Shown here piece by piece: positions 25,904-32,503 of a stretch of DNA of 48,564 nt. A program made the position numbers and the translations under genes. Within the stretch, counting starts at the first letter, position 1; each line of letters opens with the position of its first letter. Origin of the DNA: Bacillota bacterium (lineage in GTDB: Bacteria > Bacillota > Limnochordia > DTU087); contig JAAZMF010000166.1 in NCBI GenBank assembly GCA_012798955.1, forward strand, positions 1 through 48,564, written 5' to 3'. The notes below the pieces were generated by a model. It was not told where the DNA came from and did no database searches. It saw nothing but the letters and a program-made list of their open reading frames with translations.

Positions 25904-28006
25904 ATGAGATTGGGCCTAGGAATAGATGCCGGGGGCACCTATACCGATACGGTTTTGTTTGATTTCATATCCAAGTCCGTGCTAAGTAAGGGTAAGGCTC
26001 TGACGACTAGAGATGATTACACTAAGGGGATCAATAATTCACTTAGTCAGCTGACCATAGAAGATCCACAACTTGTTGACATTGTGGGCCTTTCGACAAC
26101 ATTAGCCACCAACTCATTAGTCGAAGGCAAAGGCGCCAGAGCCGGCCTTGTACTCATTGGCTATGATCCGGATTTGGTGGAACGCTTTCTTGAAGTTGGT
26201 CCTTACTGGATAGTCGCCGGTGGCCACGACATGCGGGGCCAAGAGCGGGCGCCCCTCGATGACGAGCAGGTGCGGCAGACCATAAAGACCATGTCCCGGG
26301 AATGTGATGTCATAGCCATCAGCCAGATGGGTGGGGCGGTAAATCCAGAACATGAGCGTCGGGTGCAGGAGCTGATTGAACGGGAGTTTTCCATACCTGC
26401 CATAAGTGGCCATGAGATCAGCACAGACATGGATTCTATGAAGCGGGCGACAACAGTTTTTTGGAATGCCAAATTAATCCCTGTGATACTAGAACTGATT
26501 GATGCCGTGAAGGCTGTATTTAGGGAGCGAGGTATCGATGCTCCCCTCATGCTTGTCCGTAGTGACGGGACAATGATGGGTGAGGAGCTAGCTCGTCGAC
26601 GGCCCATTGAGACTTTGATGTCTGGACCTGTGGCTAGTATCTATGGGGCTCTCTATCTAACAGGCGCCAAAGATGCCTTGGTAATAGATATGGGAGGCAC
26701 AACCACAGACATGGGGTTGGTCAAAGACGGGCGTCCCCGCTTGAGTCCCAAGGGCGCCAAAATCGGGGTATATCGTACCACTGTTAGGACTTTGGATCTT
26801 CACACCATTGGTCTTGGCGGTGATAGCGAGATCTCCATTGCCCAAAATGGGCGATTGGCCATTGGCCCAAGGCGAGTTGTGCCTATCAGTCTTGCTGCCC
26901 ACCAATATCCCAATATTGCCCAGGAGATGCGAGATTGGGCCACCATCCAAGATAAATATGTGGATGCAAGATTGCTACCCCCTGTGGAGTTTTACACTCC
27001 TTTTGCCAAAGAAGGAGTTCAGGTGAGAGGTTCCACAAGGATTGAGCGTCTCCATGGAAGTAGTCCCATCCCACCACTAACAGCAAGGGAAGAGGCGATT
27101 CTAGCGGCCCTCGAGTCGTTAGGTGGAGCGTCTCGCTACAAGCTGGCGGCTATCGTAGATTATCCCTATCCATCCCTCTTGCCCCTAGATCACTTGGAAG
27201 ATCTTGGGTTAGTTCAGAGGGTGGGACTGACACCCACCGATGTGTTGCAGGCTTTAGGTAGGCTTGAATCTTGGGGTGGCGATGTCTCTAAACAAGCCCT
27301 GCAGGCCTTTGGTGAGCGGGTGCAAGAGAAATATGGTCCCATGGGCGAGGTAATTCTAGATGGGTTTAGGGGGCAATTGGCAGACGAGATGCTCAGTGTC
27401 TTGCTGACAGAGAGTATGGTGGCCCCAGGTCGACAAAATAGGCAGTGGGCTCAAAACGGGGGTCCCTGGGGACGCAATCAGGAAGCAGCGATTATGGATC
27501 TGTGTCCCATCTGTCGGTATTTGGTTGGCCTAACGTTAGACAAAGATAGGAGCAAAACAGTATCATGTAGCATGCAGATCGGCATACCCCTAGTTGCGGT
27601 AGGAGCTCCTGTGAAGGCCTATTTCCCTTCTTTGGCCGAGAACCTGCAAACTGATCTGATCATCCCTGCCCACGCCGATGTAGCTAATGCCATTGGTGCC
27701 ATCGTTGGCAGTGTTAGTCTTGCCGTGGAAGTAGTTGTTGCCATCACCGGTGATGAGAGATACATCATCCGGGGAATGCCAGAGAACAATAGCTTTGATG
27801 AGCTAGGTGACGCTCTAGATGTGGCCACCGACTATGTGATCAGGGTAGCCAAAGAGCGGGCCATGGCCGCCGGCGCTGAAACAGTGCAGATTGAGATAGA
27901 GGAAGAGCAATTGGTCTCCGAGGTGGGCCAGGAAACCCTCCAAACCATATTCCTGGAGACGAAAATCACCGCTCGAGCCAGTGGACAGCCTAAGACCCGA
28001 GATTAG
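25904..28006 (+). CDS. hydantoinase/oxoprolinase-like ASKHA protein with inserted domain
   Basis: The 700-residue protein resembles the HyuA/N-methylhydantoinase A family. The phosphate-1 loop GIDAGGTYTDTVLFD opens the protein, the phosphate-2 loop VIDMGGTTTDMGLV lies near residue 265 and GLGGDS near residue 310. A C-terminal adenosine-side segment reads VGAPVKAYFPSLAENL near residue 575. Between about residues 395 and 480 is a stretch (EEAILAALESLGGASRYKLAAIV...LEDLGLVQRVGLTPTDVLQALGRL) that looks like a winged-helix-like insertion, followed by CPICRYLVG with two cysteines. No HyuB-like partner is present, so true hydantoin or oxoproline hydrolysis is doubtful. ATG 25904 follows GAGAGGAG; an in-frame start at 25874 overlaps dnaE. 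Confidence 0.8.
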   Translation: MRLGLGIDAGGTYTDTVLFDFISKSVLSKGKALTTRDDYTKGINNSLSQLTIEDPQLVDIVGLSTTLATNSLVEGKGARAGLVLIGYDPDLVERFLEVGPYWIVAGGHDMRGQERAPLDDEQVRQTIKTMSRECDVIAISQMGGAVNPEHERRVQELIEREFSIPAISGHEISTDMDSMKRATTVFWNAKLIPVILELIDAVKAVFRERGIDAPLMLVRSDGTMMGEELARRRPIETLMSGPVASIYGALYLTGAKDALVIDMGGTTTDMGLVKDGRPRLSPKGAKIGVYRTTVRTLDLHTIGLGGDSEISIAQNGRLAIGPRRVVPISLAAHQYPNIAQEMRDWATIQDKYVDARLLPPVEFYTPFAKEGVQVRGSTRIERLHGSSPIPPLTAREEAILAALESLGGASRYKLAAIVDYPYPSLLPLDHLEDLGLVQRVGLTPTDVLQALGRLESWGGDVSKQALQAFGERVQEKYGPMGEVILDGFRGQLADEMLSVLLTESMVAPGRQNRQWAQNGGPWGRNQEAAIMDLCPICRYLVGLTLDKDRSKTVSCSMQIGIPLVAVGAPVKAYFPSLAENLQTDLIIPAHADVANAIGAIVGSVSLAVEVVVAITGDERYIIRGMPENNSFDELGDALDVATDYVIRVAKERAMAAGAETVQIEIEEEQLVSEVGQETLQTIFLETKITARASGQPKTRD

Positions 28007-28046
28007 CCGGGAAACGGAACTATGAAATCCCCAGGAGGTGGCGGAA

Positions 28047-29750
28047 ATGAATGGAAGCAACCCTTATGTTTCAGTCAATATCGAGGGGGTTGACCACCGC
28101 AACGTACGTACCGGAACTACCCTGCAACAGCTTACTCAAGAGCTATGGCCAGATACTTGGCGAGGAATTGTGGCTGCTTATGTCGACAATGAGTTAAAAG
28201 AGCTCACCTATTCCGTTACTGAGGACTGCAGTATAGTCTTTTTTGGCCTAGAGGCAAAAGATGGCCATCGCATCTACCAGCGAAGTGCGACGTTTCTGCT
28301 AATTCGGGCGGCCAGGGAGATTCTACCTGGATGTCGGGTTACTATCGAACACTCTTTGAGTAATGGATTATACGGAGAGATCCATCATACCCGGGCCCTG
28401 ATGGAGCAAGATTTAAGAGATATAGAAGGTCGCATGAAGGAAATTGTTGAGCGGGATGAGCCATTTGAGAAAATGGTGATGGAAAAAGAGGCGGCCCGAG
28501 CGCTGTTCCTCGAGGATAACCAGCTAGATAAGGTTAATCTTTTGAAATACCGTGAAAGTGATTTTGTCAATATCTATCGTTCCGGCTGGTTCCACGACTA
28601 TTTTTACGGCTATATGACTCCCAGTGCCGGATATCTGCAGCAAATCAAGCTAAGATACTATCTGCCTGGCTTTATCCTGCAAATTCCGGATTCTAATAAT
28701 CCAGACGTTATTCCCACCTACAGGGAGCAACCCAAGTTAGCCAGTGTCCATCGGGAAGCCGAACGTTGGGGTGACATATTACAAGTAGGGACAGTATCGG
28801 CTCTAAACGACATGATTGTAGCAGGCCATGGTGGAGACCTAGTTCGTATCGCGGAGGCTTTGCACGAGAAAAAGATCGCTCAAATTGCCGACTCAATTTT
28901 CCAGCGCCGGGATACGCTGCGGGTAGTGCTAATTGCCGGGCCCTCGTCATCGGGCAAAACCACCTTTGCCCAAAGGCTGTCTATTCATATGCGGGTCAAT
29001 GGCTTGCATCCGGTGGCGATTCATCTAGATGACTATTTCCTTGATCGAGACAAAACTCCCCGCAATGAGCAGGGAGAATACGATTTTGAATCCATTGAAG
29101 CCATTGATCTTGATTTGTTCAACACCCATTTGAGCCAGCTGATTCAAGGCCAAGAAGTGGAGATGCCCACGTTTGATTTTACCAGTGGCAGTCGGCAGTA
29201 TACGGGAAAACGGCTACAGGTAGCTGAAGATCAACCGATTATTATTGAGGGTATCCATGGACTAAACCACCGATTGACAGAGTCCATACCTAGTGGAAAT
29301 AAGTTCAAGATCTATATCAGTGCTCTGACACAGCTAAATATCGATGATCATAATCGTATCCCAACAACAGATGTGCGTTTGATCAGACGCATGGTTAGGG
29401 ATCACCAGTTCCGCTCCAATCCTCCGGAAAACACCCTAAGACGCTGGGCCGCGGTGCGACAGGGAGAACGGGTAAACATCTTCCCGTTCCAAGAGGAAGC
29501 GGATGTAATGTTTAACTCGGCCTTGGCTTATGAGCTTGCCGTTCTAAAGGGTCACGCAGAGCCACTGTTAAAAACTGTCAATAGATGGGATCCAGGATAT
29601 GCTGAGGCCAAGCGACTCCTGAAATTCCTAAGCTACTTCTTGCCTTTGGAAGAAGAAGACGTTCCTGCCACATCCATACTTAGGGAGTTTATCGGTGGCA
29701 GTTGCTTCCACGAGACTGAGCCGGAATTGGTGGAGGCTATCTGCCGTTAG
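28047..29750 (+). CDS. TGS/ThrRS-N-like and uridine kinase-like fusion protein
   Basis: The 567-residue protein begins with a TGS-like domain (about 1-65) and a segment resembling the second additional domain of threonyl-tRNA synthetase (about 70-200, with RSATFLLIRAAREILPG and EIHHTRALMEQD). The C-terminal half is a P-loop nucleoside kinase: Walker A AGPSSSGKTTFAQRLS near residue 297, then HLDDYFLDRDKTPRNEQGEYDFE and PTFDFTSGSRQ, as in uridine kinase Udk. This architecture is widespread in Firmicutes and Bacteroidetes and annotated as nucleoside kinase, but its substrate is uncertain. ATG 28047 follows AGGAGGTG by eight bases. About 200 non-coding bases separate it from the sigma factor. Confidence 0.85.
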   Translation: MNGSNPYVSVNIEGVDHRNVRTGTTLQQLTQELWPDTWRGIVAAYVDNELKELTYSVTEDCSIVFFGLEAKDGHRIYQRSATFLLIRAAREILPGCRVTIEHSLSNGLYGEIHHTRALMEQDLRDIEGRMKEIVERDEPFEKMVMEKEAARALFLEDNQLDKVNLLKYRESDFVNIYRSGWFHDYFYGYMTPSAGYLQQIKLRYYLPGFILQIPDSNNPDVIPTYREQPKLASVHREAERWGDILQVGTVSALNDMIVAGHGGDLVRIAEALHEKKIAQIADSIFQRRDTLRVVLIAGPSSSGKTTFAQRLSIHMRVNGLHPVAIHLDDYFLDRDKTPRNEQGEYDFESIEAIDLDLFNTHLSQLIQGQEVEMPTFDFTSGSRQYTGKRLQVAEDQPIIIEGIHGLNHRLTESIPSGNKFKIYISALTQLNIDDHNRIPTTDVRLIRRMVRDHQFRSNPPENTLRRWAAVRQGERVNIFPFQEEADVMFNSALAYELAVLKGHAEPLLKTVNRWDPGYAEAKRLLKFLSYFLPLEEEDVPATSILREFIGGSCFHETEPELVEAICR

Positions 29751-29956
29751 ATGTCCAGAAAGTTTAATACAAGTGTTACATTTTCCTGCAGGAATCTCCC
29801 CTGGAAAAAGGAATATACTAGTTAGTCGGATTCATTACTAACAACAGCGGAGAATGACAACCAGTGTGGTAGTTTTTTGGGGTATTGGCGGTTTACCAAG
29901 ATGGTTCAGTAGTTCCGCTAAAAGGTGACTGCTCATAGCACCAAGGAGGGGATAGA

Positions 29957-30730
29957 ATGCCAGCATTGAAAATGGTCTACCAGGAAAATCTCTCATATAG
30001 ACGGGATAAGCAGTTGGTGGCTAAGTATCTCGCCCAGTATGAAAAAACCAAATCACCGGAGTTGCTGGAAGTCTTGGTGCAAGCCCACTGGGAACTAGTG
30101 GAATATCTGGCAGGGAAGTTCTCCAAAGATGCTCAGCTACGGGAGGATCTTATCCAGGTAGGAGGGATAGGTCTTACCAAAGCCCTCCAGCGGTTTGATA
30201 GTGACCGTGGTGTATTGTTTGTAACCTATGCAACACCTACCATTGTCGGGGAGATCAAGCGCTACCTAAGGGACAGCACTTGGAGTGTCAAAATAGGTAG
30301 ACAGTCAAAGGCCCTTTATTATCAGATGGAAGAGGCTAGAAGCTACCTAACTAGCAAGAATGGAAAGACACCAACCCTAAAAGAAATCAGCGAGTGGCTC
30401 AATGTAGATGAAGAGAAACTGATTGAGGCTTCCGAAGCTGGCCCAAATCGCGTGACAGCCTCCTTCCAACAGGAGACTAGTGGCGAAGAAATGGTCCTTG
30501 AAGATCTTCTTGGTGATGCCGATTTGGACTATGACGCAGTGGAGAACCGGATTTTACTTAAGGATAGTATGGCTATTTTGCCGGAGAGGGATCGGCAGAT
30601 TCTATATCTACGATATGTGGAAGGTTTGTCCCAGAGCCTAGTAGCGGAGATGTTGGGCATATCGCAGATGCACGTATCTCGCCTAGAACGCAAGTCTTTA
30701 GCTATGCTAAGATCAGCAGTTGCATTCTAG
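29957..30730 (+). CDS. SigB/SigF/SigG-class RNA polymerase sigma factor
   Basis: The 257-residue protein is a group 3 sigma-70 factor. Region 2 reads REDLIQVGGIGLTKALQRFD and VLFVTYATPTIVGEIKRYLRD, diagnostic of the SigB/F/G branch (the usual form is YGVKFSTYAVPMIIGEIKRYLRD). Region 3 follows near residue 135, and region 4 ends with ERDRQILYLRYVEGLSQSLVAEMLGISQMHVSRLERK. It directs stress or sporulation genes in relatives. There is no neighbouring SpoIIAA/AB or RsbV/W gene, so its partner-switch is not local. AGGAGGGG precedes the start. The upstream region contains GTTTAA (29762) and GGGTAT (29879) but far apart, so I see no self-regulated promoter. Which sigma it is cannot be decided. Confidence 0.88.
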   Translation: MPALKMVYQENLSYRRDKQLVAKYLAQYEKTKSPELLEVLVQAHWELVEYLAGKFSKDAQLREDLIQVGGIGLTKALQRFDSDRGVLFVTYATPTIVGEIKRYLRDSTWSVKIGRQSKALYYQMEEARSYLTSKNGKTPTLKEISEWLNVDEEKLIEASEAGPNRVTASFQQETSGEEMVLEDLLGDADLDYDAVENRILLKDSMAILPERDRQILYLRYVEGLSQSLVAEMLGISQMHVSRLERKSLAMLRSAVAF

Positions 30731-30860
30731 TTGCTCTAAACGGCACATCAAGGCCTAAGCAGAAGCTAGGTAGCCGATTGGCCAACCCTGGCTTTTTGTG
30801 ATTACAATAGGAATGCCGGGATAAAAGTGATTAAGTCGTGGATGGAGTCATGATTGCCAT

Positions 30861-31733
30861 ATGCAGGGAAACATGGGATCTACAGATCAAGCAAGTAACC
30901 ATTATGTAACTAGTCCCCAGAGGCCTAAGTTGGGGCTCGCGCTTGGCGGAGGAGCTGCGCGGGGGATTGCTCATATAGGTATACTGCAAGTACTTTGGGA
31001 AAATGGCATTGGCATAGATGCGATTGCGGGAACTAGTGCTGGGGCAATGGTAGGTGCGCTAGTTGCTGCGGGCATTAACCCCAGTAAAGTGGCTGAGATT
31101 GCCAGGGCGAGCAATTATTGGTTCTTGGCCAAAGATATTTCACTACGCAAGGCCGGTATTTTGCAGTCAACAGGTATCGAAAAATGGATGCGGCGCCATA
31201 TTAAAGACAAATCCTTTGCCGAACTGGAGATACCTCTGGCGGTGGTGACAACGAACATCCTAGATGGGGGGACTGTGGTCTTCACTGAGGGCGATGTGGC
31301 TTGGGCCGCGCGGGTAAGTGCCACAGTACCCGGCATATACGCACCTGTAGAGTATGGCGATGACTTGCTTGTCGATGGGGGCCTTACCCAAAATGTACCG
31401 GTAGAGGCGCTACTAAGTATGGGAGTGGACATAACCCTTGCAGTTAGTCTAAATGAATCGTTCTGGCATCGGGGTATGCCGGAGCATCCAGTCGAGACAA
31501 TTCAACAAGCCATTACTATCTTGCAGAGAGCCCATATCGGTAGGCAACTAAGCAAGGCTGACTTAGTCGTTGCCCCCGATTTACAAGAGCTAAGCCTGAC
31601 AGACTTTAAGGAAGTAGATGAGTTTCTAAGATTAGGTAGAGTGGCTATGGAAGCGGCCTTACCTAGGCTTAATGCTATACTAGACATGTGGGCAGAAAGG
31701 AAGGACACCTATGGGCAAATCGTCGGTAGCTAA
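30861..31733 (+). CDS. patatin-like phospholipase (RssA/NTE type)
   Basis: The 290-residue protein has the patatin oxyanion motif LGGGAARGIAHIGIL near residue 28, the nucleophile motif GTSAGAMVGALVAAG near residue 55 with the catalytic Ser, and the second dyad residue in VDGGLTQNVPV near residue 175. It would hydrolyse phospholipids or lysophospholipids in the cytosol or at the membrane. Regulation is unclear: a TACAAT at 30803-30808 is preceded by TTGGCC at a long 19-base spacing. The start is not firmly fixed: ATG 30861 and ATG 30873 are both open, each with a weak ribosome site. The end overlaps purE by 23 bases. Confidence 0.88.
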   Translation: MQGNMGSTDQASNHYVTSPQRPKLGLALGGGAARGIAHIGILQVLWENGIGIDAIAGTSAGAMVGALVAAGINPSKVAEIARASNYWFLAKDISLRKAGILQSTGIEKWMRRHIKDKSFAELEIPLAVVTTNILDGGTVVFTEGDVAWAARVSATVPGIYAPVEYGDDLLVDGGLTQNVPVEALLSMGVDITLAVSLNESFWHRGMPEHPVETIQQAITILQRAHIGRQLSKADLVVAPDLQELSLTDFKEVDEFLRLGRVAMEAALPRLNAILDMWAERKDTYGQIVGS

Positions 31734-32253
31734 AATTGATCCCCTAATAGGGGTTGTTCTGGGCAGTGATAGTGATTTGCCGGTATTGGCCCCCGGCCTT
31801 AAGATGCTAGAGGATTGGGCCATACCCTTTGAGGTGCATATCCTCTCAGCCCATCGCACACCTGAAGCTGCAGCTGACTACGGTAGGTCGGCTGAGGTAC
31901 GGGGCCTTCAAGTTCTGATTGCAGCTGCCGGTATGGCAGCCCATCTCCCCGGAGTGTTGGCCTCTTATACAACTCTTCCGGTGATTGGCCTACCAGTAGC
32001 TAGTGGCCATCTAGGAGGGAAGGATGCTTTGTACGCCATCGTACAGATGCCTCCAGGTATACCAGTGGCAACAGTAGGTATTAATGCCGGGAAAAACGCT
32101 ATATTGCTAGCGCTGGAGATTTTGGCCTTGGCTAACCCGCTTTACCAAGACAAACTCAAGGCGTTCCGCAAAGAACAGGCCCAGGGAGTCCTAGACAAGG
32201 ATGCCCACCTGCAAGAACGTGGCTTTCAAGGGTATGGTGTTGCGCGTACATAG
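31711..32253 (+). CDS. purE: 5-(carboxyamino)imidazole ribonucleotide mutase
   Basis: The 180-residue class I PurE shifts the carboxylate of N5-CAIR to give CAIR in purine synthesis. Motifs are GSDSDLPVL near the N-terminus, [12 protein letters not shown] and [23 protein letters not shown]. Class I PurE normally works with PurK, which is not in the window. It starts inside the patatin gene, 23 bases upstream of its stop, with GAAAGGA as ribosome site. Although it belongs functionally to the following pur genes, a new promoter (overlapping its 3' end) and a riboswitch separate it from purL. It therefore escapes that control and is probably transcribed with the patatin gene. Confidence 0.93.
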   Translation: MGKSSVAKIDPLIGVVLGSDSDLPVLAPGLKMLEDWAIPFEVHILSAHRTPEAAADYGRSAEVRGLQVLIAAAGMAAHLPGVLASYTTLPVIGLPVASGHLGGKDALYAIVQMPPGIPVATVGINAGKNAILLALEILALANPLYQDKLKAFRKEQAQGVLDKDAHLQERGFQGYGVART

Positions 32254-32268
32254 ATCCCTTGATATAAT
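32240..32268 (+). promoter_or_regulatory. sigma-A promoter of the purL operon
   Basis: A -35 TTGCGC (32240-32245) and a perfect -10 TATAAT (32263-32268) are 17 bases apart. The promoter overlaps the last codons and stop of purE. Transcription would start near 32275, about 35 bases before the riboswitch. Confidence 0.75.
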
Positions 32269-32310
32269 TGACTTACCACAACACAACTGCATACTCACCT
32301 TTGATGAAAG

Positions 32311-32412
32311 TGCACCTAGGGTTCCGTCGCCATGGGGCGAGTCTGGACCAAGTGGTGCAGGCACTGCGTTTTGCGGCAGTGTTACACCCTAGAAGGATAA
32401 AAGCCTGGGCGG
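32311..32412 (+). ncRNA. ykkC-family riboswitch, probable PRPP (subtype 2b) class
   Basis: Three conserved ykkC segments are present in order: CTAGGGTTCCG (32316-32326), GTCTGGACCAAG (32341-32352) and GGATAAAAGCCTGGG (32395-32409). A hairpin CACTGC/GCAGTG (32362-32367 with 32376-32381) lies between them. The outer stem can pair CCTAGG (32315-32320) with CCTGGG (32404-32409). ykkC subtypes sense guanidine, ppGpp, PRPP or nucleotide diphosphates. Purine genes immediately downstream favour the PRPP class. The outer stem overlaps the first bases of the following terminator arm, so ligand binding would disrupt termination, an ON switch. The subtype call is inference from context. Confidence 0.85.
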
Positions 32413-32458
32413 GTAGGTTTCACATGAGATTAGTGTAAACCTGCCTGCCTTTTGTTTT
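32408..32458 (+). terminator. riboswitch-controlled intrinsic terminator
   Basis: GGCGGGTAGGTTT (32408-32420) pairs with AAACCTGCCTGCC (32437-32449) over 13 positions, two of them G-U, followed by TTTTGTTTT (32450-32458). It is the expression platform of the ykkC-type riboswitch; its first two bases also belong to the aptamer's closing stem. Confidence 0.9.
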
Positions 32459-32503
32459 GGCTTGGTATATCAGGAGGAAAAGACTTAAGGAGGCTACAAC
32501 AAT

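Noticed and set aside
26203-26607. A 134-codon minus-strand open frame inside the hydantoinase-like gene
   Set aside because: Composition is Ser/Arg-rich shadow translation of the ASKHA gene, with no start signal.
29760-29885. A SigB/SigF-type promoter for the sigma gene from GTTTAA (29762) and GGGTAT (29879)
   Set aside because: The two hexamers are over 110 bases apart and not the 12-16 required.
32269-32310. A guanine aptamer in tandem with the ykkC-type riboswitch
   Set aside because: The 36 bases between the transcription start and the aptamer are too short and show no purine-riboswitch core.
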